Positions 35,895-45,839 are shown, counted from the first letter of the stretch. The stretch is DNA of 64,000 nucleotides from Flavobacterium columnare NBRC 100251 = ATCC 23463 (GCF_002530675.1 NZ_PCMX01000016.1:1-64000), one strand, 5' to 3'. Numbers and translations are program-made. Notes: generated from the letters alone by a model not told the origin.

Positions 35895-37481
35895 ATGAAT
35901 GCGAAACTATACATATTATTGCTTTTTTCATCATTTGGTTTTACACAAAAGATAGAAACTACTATTGATAGAAAACAAAACAAAATTGGAGAGCAATTCA
36001 CTTTAAGTTTAAAGGTCAAATCAAATACAAAAAGGCATATTACTTTTCCAAAAGATAAAAATTTTGGTTCCTTCGAGGTAGTAGAGTCCTATCCTATTGA
36101 TACCATAAAAGCAGAATCAAAAATGGAACTAATAAAAAAATACGGTTTAGTTCAATTCGATTCAGGTAAGTTTGTAATACCTAAAATGCCTATTCTAATT
36201 AATAACAAACCCTATTTTTCAGAGAGTATCAAGGTAGAAGTATTTAACGTAAAAGTAGATACTTTAAAACAAAAAATGTATGATATTAAACCCATTATTG
36301 AGGCAGAAAGACCACTGGGCAATTGGTGGAAATATTTGCTTGGGTTACTAACCTTAATTGGTTTAGGATTTTTGGGATACAAATTGTATAAAAAATATCA
36401 AAAAACAGCAGAAATAGAGCCTGTATATAGTACACCCATAGAAAAATCTATAGACCTATTACAACGACTAGAAAAAAAAGAACTTTTAGCAAAAGGAGAA
36501 ATTAAAGCCTATTATTCAGAGTTAACAGATATTGTGCGTGAATATATAGAAGAAGCAATTGAAATTCCAGCAAAAGAAAGTACGACTTCAGAGCTTATTC
36601 TAGGGTTACAACAAGCCGCTCAAAAAAGAAAATTAAAACTTTCTCAAGAAACGGTTAAAAGTTTAGAAAAAGTGTTAAAACAAGCAGATTTAGTAAAGTT
36701 TGCTCAATCGAAACCTTTGGATTTTGAAATAGCAGATGACAGAAAAAAAATAGAATCAAGTATCATCAACATTCATAAATCCATACCGATAGTAGTAGAT
36801 GAAACAAGTGTAAAATGGAAAAAAGAACAAGAAGAAATTCGAAAAAAGCAAGAACGCAAAAAAAAGACAACAGCCATTGCAGGAATTGTAAGTTTTTTAA
36901 TCATATCAGCATTCATCTTTATTGGAATTACCAAAGGGATTGATTTTATTAAAAATGGTTTTACAGGTCCATCTACTAAAGAATTAGTTCATGCAGATTG
37001 GATAAAATCAGAATACGGAAATCCTGCTATTGTGGTAGAAACTCCAGAGGTATTGAAACGTACAGATGTTTCTAAAGCCATTCCAAATGATACAGCAGGA
37101 ATCGTAAAAAGTACTCAAATGTTTGATTACGGAAGTTTAATACAAGGTTTTTATATGGCTATTTCATCAACTGAATTCAAACAAAAAAAAGAAGTAGATT
37201 TAGGGCAAGCCTTGACAGGAATGATTCAAACGTTACAAAATCAAGAGTGTGAAAATGTAGTAGTGAAACAAGAAGATTTTAAAACTAAAGAAGGATTACA
37301 AGGTCTAAAAGGATATGGAAGTTTGATCAAAAACGGAGAGCAAATGATTTATCAAATACTATTGTTTAGCCAAGATGGGGGAGTGCAACAACTAATGGTA
37401 GCCTTTAGAGAAGGAGATGAAAATGGGCAAAAAATAGCAAATCGTATGTTGCAATCTGTTGAACTTAAAAAAGCACCATAA
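35895..37481 (+). CDS. BatD-like protein with two membrane segments and extra C-terminal domain
   Basis: 528 aa. Signal peptide ends FGFTQ (~18). The N-terminal Ig-like periplasmic region runs ~19-140. A membrane helix lies near 148-168 (YLLGLLTLIGLGFLGYKLY), followed by a cytoplasmic helical DUF4381-like segment (~190-310). A second helix lies near 327-347 (AIAGIVSFLIISAFIFIGI). About 180 further residues contain a domain that I do not recognise. It overlaps the next gene by one base (TAATG), so translation is coupled. Fits the slot of the small BatD-like protein before BatA. Confidence 0.75.
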   Translation: MNAKLYILLLFSSFGFTQKIETTIDRKQNKIGEQFTLSLKVKSNTKRHITFPKDKNFGSFEVVESYPIDTIKAESKMELIKKYGLVQFDSGKFVIPKMPILINNKPYFSESIKVEVFNVKVDTLKQKMYDIKPIIEAERPLGNWWKYLLGLLTLIGLGFLGYKLYKKYQKTAEIEPVYSTPIEKSIDLLQRLEKKELLAKGEIKAYYSELTDIVREYIEEAIEIPAKESTTSELILGLQQAAQKRKLKLSQETVKSLEKVLKQADLVKFAQSKPLDFEIADDRKKIESSIINIHKSIPIVVDETSVKWKKEQEEIRKKQERKKKTTAIAGIVSFLIISAFIFIGITKGIDFIKNGFTGPSTKELVHADWIKSEYGNPAIVVETPEVLKRTDVSKAIPNDTAGIVKSTQMFDYGSLIQGFYMAISSTEFKQKKEVDLGQALTGMIQTLQNQECENVVVKQEDFKTKEGLQGLKGYGSLIKNGEQMIYQILLFSQDGGVQQLMVAFREGDENGQKIANRMLQSVELKKAP

Positions 37482-38482
37482 TGAAGAATGTAACATTTTT
37501 AAACCCCGAATTTTTTTGGTTGTTTTTACTATTACCTTTAACAATAATATGGTATTTCTTTATGAATAAAAAAGAAAAACCAATACTAAAAATAAGTTCA
37601 TTAAAAGGTTTTCAAAATACAACCTCCGTCTTGCCTAAGTTAAAACCTCTGCTTTTTGCTATGCGGTTATTGGCGTTAGGAGCCTTAATAGTAGCCATGG
37701 CAAGACCCCGAGTAGTAGATGTCAGTAATAAAACCAATAGTACTTTTGGAATTGATATTGTTATTGCTTCCGATGTTTCAGGAAGTATGTTGGCTAAGGA
37801 TCTAAAGCCTAACCGAATGGAAGCGTTAAAACAAGTAGCCTCAAACTTTGTCAAAGAACGTTTAAATGATCGTATTGGAGTGGTTGTATATGCAGCAGAA
37901 GCTTATACAAAAACACCCGTAACAAGCGATAAAGCAGTTGTATTACAAGCTATTGATGATATTAAATACGATAATGTTTTACAGGACGGTACAGGAATAG
38001 GCATGGGATTGGCTACTGCTGTTAATCGTTTAAAAGACAGCAAAACCAAGAGTAAAGTCATCATTTTAATGACAGATGGAGTAAATAATGCAGGCCTTTT
38101 AGATCCTCAAACTGCAGCTGAAATTGCAGCTGATTTAGGAATAAAAGTTTATACCATAGGAATAGGAACAAACGGAAATGCATTATTCCCCTATGCGTAT
38201 GCTCCTAATGGAGGGTTTTTATTTAAAATGATGCCTGTTCAGATTGACGAAAAATTAATGAAAAATATCGCTCAAAAAACAGGGGGAAAATATTTTAGAG
38301 CTACAAACAATTCCAGTCTAGAAAACATCTATAGCGAAATCAATAAATTAGAAAAAACGAAAGTTGATGAGTTAAAATTTGTTAATTATGACGAAAAATA
38401 CCGTCCTTGGGTTTGGTTGGCAGGTTTGTTGTTATTAATTGAATTAATATTAAGAAAAACAATTTTTAAAGGTTTTATATAA
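37481..38482 (+). CDS. batA: VWA-domain membrane protein BatA
   Basis: 333 aa. Two N-terminal membrane helices (~10-26 and ~58-75), a VWA domain in between and after, and a C-terminal helix (~308-325). The MIDAS metal-binding motif DVSGSM (~96) and the threonine and aspartate loops (GTGIGMG, LMTDGVNN) are intact. Bat (Bacteroides aerotolerance) proteins form a membrane-associated complex acted on by MoxR. Start overlaps the previous stop. Confidence 0.9.
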   Translation: MKNVTFLNPEFFWLFLLLPLTIIWYFFMNKKEKPILKISSLKGFQNTTSVLPKLKPLLFAMRLLALGALIVAMARPRVVDVSNKTNSTFGIDIVIASDVSGSMLAKDLKPNRMEALKQVASNFVKERLNDRIGVVVYAAEAYTKTPVTSDKAVVLQAIDDIKYDNVLQDGTGIGMGLATAVNRLKDSKTKSKVIILMTDGVNNAGLLDPQTAAEIAADLGIKVYTIGIGTNGNALFPYAYAPNGGFLFKMMPVQIDEKLMKNIAQKTGGKYFRATNNSSLENIYSEINKLEKTKVDELKFVNYDEKYRPWVWLAGLLLLIELILRKTIFKGFI

Positions 38483-38517
38483 TAAAAATTGTTGTTTATA
38501 ATTGCAATCGAAAAGAA

Positions 38518-39561
38518 ATGTACGAATTAGACGAATCAAAGTATCTGTATTTATTTTTCTTGTTGCCCTTCTTGGTAGGCCTTTTCCTGTGGAATCAATT
38601 TTGGAAAAGAAAAAAACAACAAGAATTTGGGGATTCAGAACTAGTTAAAAAATTAAGCCCAGAAAAGTCAACGTTTAAGCCAACGTTAAAATTCGGGATA
38701 TTGCTTTTTGCATTAATACTGTTGATTTTAGGTTTAGTAAATCCTAAAATAGGAACCCAAGTTGAAAAAGTAAAACGGGAAGGAATAGATATTGTTTTTG
38801 CTATAGATGTTTCTAAAAGTATGCTTTGTGAGGATATAGCTCCAAGTCGTTTAGAAAAAAGTAAACAATTAGTTTCTCAGATTATTAATGGTTTAGGAAA
38901 CGATCGCATCGGGATTATTGCTTATTCAGGAAGTGCCTTTCCTGTACTGCCCATTACAACTGACTATAACGCTGCTAAGATGTTTTTACAGAGTATGAAT
39001 CCAGGAATGATTTCATCGCAGGGAAGTAATTTAGATGAAGCAATTCAATTAACAGAAAAATACTTTGAAGGAAGCGGGAATACTAGTAAACTTTTGGTTA
39101 TGGTAACTGATGGAGAAGATCATTCAGAAAAAGCCCAAGACGCAGCAGCACAAGCACGTAAAAAAAGAATAAAGATTATTACTATAGGTGTAGGAACTCC
39201 AAACGGTGGACCTATTCCTATTAGAAATGGTCATTCGATAGAATATCATAAAGACAAAAAAACTGGAGAGACAGTTACCACTAAATTACGTCCAGAAGCT
39301 TTAGAAGCAATTGCTAAAACAGCTAACGGAGGTTATATTAATGGAACAAATACTAAACAAGTAGTTGATTTTATGCGAAAATCACTCAACAATATTCAAA
39401 AAACACAATTTGAAGCTACTGAAATGGCTAATTTTCAGTCCCAGTTTCAATGGTTTTTAGGTATTGGGTTTTTCTTGTTATTAGTGGATGTATTCCTTCT
39501 AGAAACAAAAACAAAATGGATACAAAAACTAGATTTGTTTAACGAAAAAAGTAAAAAATAA
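38518..39561 (+). CDS. batB: VWA-domain membrane protein BatB
   Basis: 347 aa with the same architecture as the preceding gene: N-terminal helices (~8-24, ~60-76), a VWA domain with MIDAS DVSKSM (~97), and a C-terminal helix (~310-328). The MIDAS serine motif has Lys where BatA has Gly. It is a paralogue from gene duplication. Its stop abuts the next reading frame, so the genes are one transcript. Confidence 0.9.
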   Translation: MYELDESKYLYLFFLLPFLVGLFLWNQFWKRKKQQEFGDSELVKKLSPEKSTFKPTLKFGILLFALILLILGLVNPKIGTQVEKVKREGIDIVFAIDVSKSMLCEDIAPSRLEKSKQLVSQIINGLGNDRIGIIAYSGSAFPVLPITTDYNAAKMFLQSMNPGMISSQGSNLDEAIQLTEKYFEGSGNTSKLLVMVTDGEDHSEKAQDAAAQARKKRIKIITIGVGTPNGGPIPIRNGHSIEYHKDKKTGETVTTKLRPEALEAIAKTANGGYINGTNTKQVVDFMRKSLNNIQKTQFEATEMANFQSQFQWFLGIGFFLLLVDVFLLETKTKWIQKLDLFNEKSKK

Positions 39562-39594
39562 ATGCCCTTTTTAAGAGGGATTAGAGATGGGTCA

Positions 39595-40350
39595 ATGAAA
39601 AGAATTATTTTACATATCGTTTTATTAATTTCTGTTAGTATTTTTGCGCAACAGAAAAAAGATTTTGAATTACCAGAGGGCGTTTCACAATTTGAAAAGA
39701 AGCAGTATGTTGAAGCAGAAGCAAATTTTAGAGTTTCAAAAAGCAATCATCCTAAAAAAGCAGTATCAGCGTATAATTTAGGAAACGCAATTTACAAACA
39801 AAATCAAGTTTCAGAAGCTAAAGCAGCCTATGCTAAAGCAGCAGAAACTGCTAAAACAAAAAATGAAAAACATTACGCTTATCATAATTTAGGAAATACC
39901 TATATGAAAGAAAAGACGTATGATAAAGCCGTTGAAGCCTATAAGAATGCTTTGCGCAATAATCCAGCGGATGAAGAATCGCGTTATAATTATGCTTTAG
40001 CAAAGAAGTTATTGAAGGAAAATCCACCTTCAAAAAATGATGACAAGAAAAAGGATAAAAAAGGGGACAGTCCTGATAAAAAGCCTAATCAAGATCAGAA
40101 TCAAGACAAGGATAAAAAACAAAATGATAAAAACAAAGACAAACAGGAAAAGCCTAACAATAAAGATCAAGACAAAGATCAAGACAAAGATCAAAACCAG
40201 AATAATCCGCAGCCTAAACCCAATAATGTTCCTAAAGATAGGATGCAAAATTTGTTAGATGCGGTAAATAATGAGGAGAAAAAAATCCAAGATCGAGTAA
40301 ATGCTCGAAAAGTAAAAGGAGCTCCAAAACAGGAAGGAAAAGATTGGTAG
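39595..40350 (+). CDS. batC: TPR protein BatC
   Basis: 251 aa from MKRIILHIVLL at 39595; an earlier in-frame ATG at 39562 would bury the signal peptide (ends IFAQ). TPR motifs are at ~28-62, ~65-95 and ~100-135 (AYNLGNAIYKQNQ, HNLGNTYMKEKTYDKA, YNYALAKKLL). A highly charged Lys/Asp/Gln tract (~143-210) follows, with a 12-bp DNA repeat. A short conserved tail (RMQNLLDAVNNEEKKIQDRV) ends the protein. Periplasmic partner of the VWA pair. Confidence 0.88.
   Translation: MKRIILHIVLLISVSIFAQQKKDFELPEGVSQFEKKQYVEAEANFRVSKSNHPKKAVSAYNLGNAIYKQNQVSEAKAAYAKAAETAKTKNEKHYAYHNLGNTYMKEKTYDKAVEAYKNALRNNPADEESRYNYALAKKLLKENPPSKNDDKKKDKKGDSPDKKPNQDQNQDKDKKQNDKNKDKQEKPNNKDQDKDQDKDQNQNNPQPKPNNVPKDRMQNLLDAVNNEEKKIQDRVNARKVKGAPKQEGKDW
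40162..40197 (+). repeat. 12-bp coding repeat in batC
   Basis: Three tandem copies of AAAGATCAAGAC (last copy one change) encode the charged K-D-Q-D tract. Slippage here would lengthen or shorten a low-complexity linker without breaking the frame. Confidence 0.85.
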
Positions 40351-40367
40351 AAAAGAAAATTAAAAGA

Positions 40368-42164
40368 ATGAAGAAACTATTTTTTATACTTATTTTATTT
40401 TGTGTGAAAATTACTGCTCAAGTTCAGTTTGTAACTAATGTGAGCAAAAACAATTTGGGTATAAACGAGCGTTTACGAATTGATTTTACAATGAATGATG
40501 ACGGAGATAATTTTGATCCTCCAGCATTTGATGGTTTCCGAATAATAGGGGGACCTAATCAATCAGTTAGTTATTCATGGATTAATGGAAGAAAATCCTA
40601 TGAAAAAACCTATTCGTATTTTCTTCAACCCACTAAAAAGGGAACCTTTGTTATTAAAGGAGCTTCCGTTGAAATAAACGGACAGACTTATAAATCCAAT
40701 GCAATCAAGATAACTATTGGTAATGCCGTTCCTGAAGAACGGGATCCTTACGACCCTTACGGAGGAAGTAGTCCTTATTACCAACAACAGCGTCAACAAG
40801 TACCACCGTCAGCTGCTATGGGGAAAGAAGGAGTACACCTAGTAGCTGAAATTTCTAATACTAATCCGTATCTTAATGAACCTATTACCGTAGTTTATAA
40901 AATCTATGTGAGTCATCGTTCAGGTGTAGGGGGGTGGCAGGAAACACAAAATCCTAAGTACAATAACTTTTGGAGTCAGAATATAGATATCAAACAATTA
41001 CAAGTAGAAGAAGGAAAGTTTAAAGGCGAAATGTATCGTTATGCCGTATTACGTAAAACGGTTTTATATCCTCAAAAAGCAGGCAAGCTAGTTATAGAGC
41101 CTTTGACATTAGATGTAGAAGTAGAGGTTCCTTCTGGAGAGGTTGATTTTTTTGGTCGTCCTATTATGACTATGGGACATAAAAAAGTTTCAGCAGGAGC
41201 AAAAACCGTTACAGTCAAACCTCTTCCTGAAGCAGGAAAACCAATTGATTTTACAGGAGCAGTAGGAAATTTTGATTTTAAAGTAATTCCTTCTAAAACC
41301 AGTGTAAAAGCAGGCGAGTCAATTGATCTTAAAATAGCCGTTTCAGGAACAGGAAATTTAAAGTTATTTACATTGCCTAAACCTGTAGTACCTTCTTCAT
41401 TAGAAATCTATGATCCACAACATCAGGAAAGCGTACAAACACCACTTTCAGGGATGACAGGAAGTATTCAAGATACATATACTATTATCCCACAAAGTGA
41501 GGGAAAATATTTAATCAAACCAATGACTTTTACATATTTTGATTTGAGTTCAAAGGTCTATAAGTCAATTACATCCAAAGAAATTACTCTATTTGTAGAA
41601 AAAGGAAACCTCTTGGCAAATAATACAATGAGTTCTAATAAATCAAAAGTAACAGCAGTATCCGCTTTTGGATTTATTAAAACTAAAACCAATTTACAAC
41701 CAAAAAATAGTTCGGATTTCTTAGGTTCGGGTTTCTTTTACAGTTTGTTAATGGCACCATTTTTAGCTATTCCACTCATTATAGCTTTCCGTCGTAAGAG
41801 AGAAAAAAGCAATGCAGACGTTATAGGAAACAAAATTAAGCTATCAAATAAATTAGCTAAAAAATATTTATCCGAAGCTCAAAAGCAGTTAGGAAATAAA
41901 GAGCCTTTTTATATTGCTTTAGAACGTGCGTTGCATAATTTTCTAAAAGCAAAATTACATATCGAAACATCGGATATAAGTAAAGATAAAATTAGAGAGT
42001 TATTAGTTCAGAAGAAGGCCTCCGAAGATACCGTAGCGCAATTTATAGCTCTGGTAGAAAGTTGTGAGTTTGCTCGATACGCCCCTTCGACGAATACGAG
42101 TATTCAAAATGATTACAATCTGGCGGTAAGTATTATTTCTGATTTGGAAAAACAGATAGCTTAA
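40368..42164 (+). CDS. batD: BatD oxygen-tolerance protein
   Basis: 598 aa from MKKLFFILILF at 40368. The earlier ATG at 40344, inside batC, adds 8 residues before the signal peptide. Signal peptide ends ITAQ (~19). Large periplasmic Ig-like BatD region with NLGINERLRIDFTMN (~28), FRIIGGPNQSVSYSWINGR (~55) and SGTGNLKLFTLPKP (~335). One membrane helix (~456-478, FFYSLLMAPFLAIPLIIAF) and a cytoplasmic helical tail. The start region overlaps the end of batC, so they are co-translated. Confidence 0.88.
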   Translation: MKKLFFILILFCVKITAQVQFVTNVSKNNLGINERLRIDFTMNDDGDNFDPPAFDGFRIIGGPNQSVSYSWINGRKSYEKTYSYFLQPTKKGTFVIKGASVEINGQTYKSNAIKITIGNAVPEERDPYDPYGGSSPYYQQQRQQVPPSAAMGKEGVHLVAEISNTNPYLNEPITVVYKIYVSHRSGVGGWQETQNPKYNNFWSQNIDIKQLQVEEGKFKGEMYRYAVLRKTVLYPQKAGKLVIEPLTLDVEVEVPSGEVDFFGRPIMTMGHKKVSAGAKTVTVKPLPEAGKPIDFTGAVGNFDFKVIPSKTSVKAGESIDLKIAVSGTGNLKLFTLPKPVVPSSLEIYDPQHQESVQTPLSGMTGSIQDTYTIIPQSEGKYLIKPMTFTYFDLSSKVYKSITSKEITLFVEKGNLLANNTMSSNKSKVTAVSAFGFIKTKTNLQPKNSSDFLGSGFFYSLLMAPFLAIPLIIAFRRKREKSNADVIGNKIKLSNKLAKKYLSEAQKQLGNKEPFYIALERALHNFLKAKLHIETSDISKDKIRELLVQKKASEDTVAQFIALVESCEFARYAPSTNTSIQNDYNLAVSIISDLEKQIA

Positions 42165-42324
42165 AAGCAGTAAAGAGAAGTTTTAAATTCTTAATGAACA
42201 AAAAGATTAAAATTATTAGAACAGATGATTTTTTTGTTTTCTTAAACAGTTGAAAAATAAATTAAAATAACGAACATAAACAATGTCTTTAGTGTTTGTT
42301 TATTGTTCCTAGTGGTTAAATAAA

Positions 42325-43071
42325 ATGAAAAAAATAGCCTACATATTCCTGTTCCTTTCTCAATTTATTTGGGCAAATAATCCGTTTGAAAAAGGAAATG
42401 ATTTGTATCAAAAAGGGAAATACCAAGATGCCATTCAATCTTATGAAACTATTTTAGCACAAGGACAAGAGTCAGCAGAAGTTTATTTTAACTTAGGAAA
42501 TTGTTATTATAAATTAAGTAGAGTAGCACCAGCAGTTTTTAACTTTGAAAAGGCTTTATTACTGAGTCCTAATGATACAGAGATAGAAAATAATTTAGCA
42601 TTTGCACAAAAAATGGCAATTGATGATATTCAACAAGTATCACAAGTAGGCTTTTCAAAAATTATAGCAGATTTCACTTCCATTTTTCATTATGACACAT
42701 GGGCTTGGATATCCATAATTTTAGCTGTTTTCGCATTGGTGTGTTTTATAGTTTATTATTATTCGTATCAAACTACTGTAAAACGAATTTTCTTTGCTGG
42801 AATTTTATTGGGTTTATTTTTTGTATTATTAAGCCTTTTTTCAGGTTTTTATGAGCAAAATCGTTTGCTAAACGAAAAGCCAGCTATTGTTTTTGTTGAT
42901 GTAGTTAATGTAAAAAGTGAACCTAATGCTACCGCAAGTAATGCTTTTATTTTACATGCTGGAACCAAAGTGAATATTCTTGAAAGCTTAGATAATTACT
43001 ATAAAATTCAAATAGCAGATTTAAAAGAAGGTTGGTTGGATAGAAGTGTTGTAAAAGAAATCAAGAAATAA
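42325..43071 (+). CDS. batE: BatE-like TPR and SH3 protein
   Basis: 248 aa. Signal peptide ends IWA (~17). Two TPR motifs follow (NDLYQKGKYQDAIQSYE, ~25-41; YFNLGNCYYKLSRVAPAV, ~56-73). Two membrane helices (~132-152 and ~160-178) and a C-terminal bacterial SH3-like domain (~190-245, VNVKSEPNATASNAFILHAG) complete it. Last gene of the MoxR-Bat operon. An element fragment begins right at its stop. Confidence 0.85.
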   Translation: MKKIAYIFLFLSQFIWANNPFEKGNDLYQKGKYQDAIQSYETILAQGQESAEVYFNLGNCYYKLSRVAPAVFNFEKALLLSPNDTEIENNLAFAQKMAIDDIQQVSQVGFSKIIADFTSIFHYDTWAWISIILAVFALVCFIVYYYSYQTTVKRIFFAGILLGLFFVLLSLFSGFYEQNRLLNEKPAIVFVDVVNVKSEPNATASNAFILHAGTKVNILESLDNYYKIQIADLKEGWLDRSVVKEIKK

Positions 43072-43128
43072 AAGATTCAGAGTAAGTATTTTACTTTAAT
43101 AAATTTCTAATGCGTAATCTGGGGTTAA
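43070..43128 (+). mobile_element. MITE-like element, copy D (3' end only)
   Basis: The family right end TAATGCGTAATCTGGGG is at 43108-43128, preceded by ACTTTAATAAATTTC and AAAGATTCAGAG, which match the inner 3' part of copies B and C. The rest of the element is missing because batE coding sequence ends at 43071. It may even supply the batE stop region. Confidence 0.6.
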
Positions 43129-43230
43129 AATCCCCCCAAAAAGCTAATCCATAAATATAATTGAAAAGACAAATCTATAGGTGTAGAAAAAGAATATACG
43201 ATAAAATTATTTTAAAAATCCCTTGTTTTC

Positions 43231-43276
43231 TCTCGATCAAAGAGGAAGACATGTATTTTAATTTCTTTGATCGAGA
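43231..43276. repeat. Perfect 13-bp inverted repeat, possible terminator
   Basis: TCTCGATCAAAGA (43231-43243) and TCTTTGATCGAGA (43264-43276) are perfect reverse complements separated by 20 bases and followed by an AT-rich stretch. It lies between convergent batE and the serine hydrolase gene, so a terminator for either strand is possible, though the T-tract is weak. Confidence 0.5.
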
Positions 43277-43341
43277 AAAAATTATTGGACAATCATTATA
43301 ACAAATATTCTAAATTTTCGAGCAGTTCTATTTATATTGAA

Positions 43342-44679
43342 TTATTTTATACTTCCTAAAACTTCTTTTACCAAAGCATTTAAATCAATATGACCATAAC
43401 CTAGGCGAACAATTACCATATCGTGGGAAGGTATAATAAATACACGTTGGCCTTGAAAACCATCAGCATAATAAATGTTTTTAGGGCAGTCAGGTAATGC
43501 TCCAGAGGCATTTAACCAAAATTGAGCACCATATTTATTATTGGAAGTAGGAGTAGGAGTAGCCACATAACGAGACCAACTAGGATCAAACAACTGTTGG
43601 CCATTCCAATTCCCTTTATGTAGATATAATAAACCAAATTTAGCCCAATCACGAGCAGTAGCCCAAGCATAAGAAGATCCTATATAATGACCTGTTAAGT
43701 CAGTTTCAATGATCATTGAATGCATTCCAATTTTGTCAATTAAAGCACTATACCAAAAATCTAAATACTCTTGATGTGTCTTAAATTGGTTGCGAATAAT
43801 TCCAGAAAGTAAGTTGGTAGTACCTGAAGAGTAATTCCAAGAGGCATTGGGTTTACCTACCAAAGGCTTTTTTATTTGGGATTTTGTCATGTCACTTTCT
43901 TGAAATAGCATTCTGGTGGCATCTGATATCTTATCATAATTTTCATCCCATTCTAAACCCGAGTTCATTTGCAATAAATTATGAATGGTAATGTTTTTGC
44001 GCGCATCATTTTTCCATTCAGTAATAGGAGCAGGTTGATTAATATCTAATTTACCTTGTTTTTGAAGAATTCCAAATAAGGTTCCCGTAATACTCTTAGT
44101 CATAGACCAACCCAGTAATCGTGAATTTTTTGTGAAATTTGGAGCGTATTTTTCAGCAATAATTTGATCCTTATATACCACAAGTACCGCGCGAGTACAT
44201 CTTTTCCCTTTTTTATTAGGTTCAAATGCTTGAGAAACAGCTTTGTTTAATTGATCGTAATCAATGTTTGCAAAAAAGGGTTTCAAAGGTTCTCCATTAC
44301 CATAAGGGAAAGGAATGTTCTTATTAACCGTAAAAATTCTTTTAGGAACTAAATAAGGTTGGTTTGGATCGTAATCATCATTTACTAATACAGCTCCTAG
44401 ACCTTCTCTATATATAGCTTTTCGTTTTTTAAATCCATAGACTGATGCCTCTGCAAATTTACCTTGATCATTAATTTCATTTTTAGCGAAATCAATCAGA
44501 TTAATATCATTGTCGGTTTTTTCAATAATAGATAAAGAACGATTCTCTAGAAAATAACCCGAAGCTACACTCTTTGCCGAAAAGCCAGAAATTAAATCCA
44601 GTTTAGGGTAATTTTGAAATAGTAAAGTCCCTATGATACCTATAAGAACTAAAGTAATAATACCTAGTATTTTTTTCAT
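43342..44679 (-). CDS. Serine hydrolase (beta-lactamase/class C type)
   Basis: 445 aa. An N-terminal hydrophobic segment (~5-22) is a signal or membrane anchor. The catalytic SxxK motif is SMTK (~192), followed by a YSSG Tyr motif (~281). The family covers class C beta-lactamases, esterases and D-amino-acid peptidases, and this one lacks the usual KTG pattern near the C-terminus. WNYSSGTTNLLSGI and GFQGQRVFIIPSHDMVIVRLG are recognisable for the family. Function is a secreted or surface serine hydrolase of unknown substrate. Confidence 0.82.
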   Translation of the reverse strand: MKKILGIITLVLIGIIGTLLFQNYPKLDLISGFSAKSVASGYFLENRSLSIIEKTDNDINLIDFAKNEINDQGKFAEASVYGFKKRKAIYREGLGAVLVNDDYDPNQPYLVPKRIFTVNKNIPFPYGNGEPLKPFFANIDYDQLNKAVSQAFEPNKKGKRCTRAVLVVYKDQIIAEKYAPNFTKNSRLLGWSMTKSITGTLFGILQKQGKLDINQPAPITEWKNDARKNITIHNLLQMNSGLEWDENYDKISDATRMLFQESDMTKSQIKKPLVGKPNASWNYSSGTTNLLSGIIRNQFKTHQEYLDFWYSALIDKIGMHSMIIETDLTGHYIGSSYAWATARDWAKFGLLYLHKGNWNGQQLFDPSWSRYVATPTPTSNNKYGAQFWLNASGALPDCPKNIYYADGFQGQRVFIIPSHDMVIVRLGYGHIDLNALVKEVLGSIK

Positions 44680-44832
44680 CTGTATATAATAGTTTAAATT
44701 AAGGAAGATAGAATACCCTTTTATCTCTTTTCAGTGGGCTTGCCACTTCTATTAACGGGTATTTCATAAAAATGTTTATTTATTGCAAGATAAAGTTTTT
44801 TAGGATTATATAAAAATAGATCGATTCTTCTT

Positions 44833-44840
44833 TATATTTG
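44833..44840 (+). promoter_or_regulatory. Candidate -7 box of the membrane-protein pair
   Basis: TATATTTG fits TAnnTTTG, 15 bases before the ATG at 44856. Confidence 0.4.
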
Positions 44841-44855
44841 GAAAAATAGATTTTT

Positions 44856-45839
44856 ATGACTAAAATTTTTGATTTGCTTTTTACGAAAAATTTTATCAAA
44901 CAAGAACAGTATCAGGCAATAAAAGAATATTACAAGCTAGGTATTTTTTCTGTTAGAAATGAGTTGTTATTTTTGGTTTATCTATCCATTTTATTTTTTA
45001 CAAGTGGAATAGGAATTATTATATATAAGAATATTAATACTATAGGGCATACTATTTTGCTTCTATTGCTAGCCATTGTTACACTAGTATGTTTCTGTTT
45101 TAGTTATAGAAAAGCTAAAGGATTTTCAAAAGAAAAAATTTCCTTTGAAAATCCGCTATATGATTATCTAGTCCTTTTTACAACCATTCTGATATGTACC
45201 TTAATAGGGTATGCTCAATATCATTTTCATATAAAGAATACAGATTATAGTTTAACCTCCTTAATATCTGGATTTATAGCTTTAGGAATGGCTTATTACT
45301 TTGATAATAAAAACGCGCTTGTAATAAGTATTACTGCTTTAGGAAGTTTTATAGGATTAACTTTAAAGATTCAAACGTTATTTGAAAACGATTTTTTAAA
45401 TGATAGCCTTTTACTTAGTTCTGGATTAATATTTGGAGGTCTTTTACTTATTTGGGAATATTATTCAGAAAAAAACAACTTAAAGGTTCATTTTAGTACT
45501 GTCTTCCTAACTTTTGCATTGCATTTACTTTTTTTAATTGGTTTAATAGGGTTTGCACAAAAAAACTTTTGGTTTTTATATTCATTTATTTTAGTGTTTG
45601 TGGCTTGTTTTTTTTACAAGAAAAGTCTGCAATATGCAACAATTTCTTGGTATATATTTACCTTGTTTTATGGTTATATAGGTTTTGATATATTATTTTT
45701 TAGAATAATATATTATTTTGATTTAGATCAAATTACGACTTTTTTAACCCTTTTTACGCCATTTTATGTACTGGGATCAATACTGTTTTTTATCAAACAA
45801 ATTCGTAATTTTAAAAAGAAAGCTTATGCTAGCAAGTAA
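44856..45839 (+). CDS. DUF2157-like polytopic membrane protein
   Basis: 327 aa. A short cytoplasmic N-terminal region (~1-37) precedes about ten hydrophobic segments from residue 38 on. The arrangement resembles DUF2157/DUF4401-type proteins of unknown function, which often occur in pairs. It overlaps the next gene by 14 bases, so the two are translationally coupled and probably work together. I do not see a catalytic motif. Confidence 0.6.
   Translation: MTKIFDLLFTKNFIKQEQYQAIKEYYKLGIFSVRNELLFLVYLSILFFTSGIGIIIYKNINTIGHTILLLLLAIVTLVCFCFSYRKAKGFSKEKISFENPLYDYLVLFTTILICTLIGYAQYHFHIKNTDYSLTSLISGFIALGMAYYFDNKNALVISITALGSFIGLTLKIQTLFENDFLNDSLLLSSGLIFGGLLLIWEYYSEKNNLKVHFSTVFLTFALHLLFLIGLIGFAQKNFWFLYSFILVFVACFFYKKSLQYATISWYIFTLFYGYIGFDILFFRIIYYFDLDQITTFLTLFTPFYVLGSILFFIKQIRNFKKKAYASK

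Noticed and set aside
40037-40258. Lys-rich frames in both directions within batC
   Set aside because: Both are shadows of the charged low-complexity repeat tract of batC.
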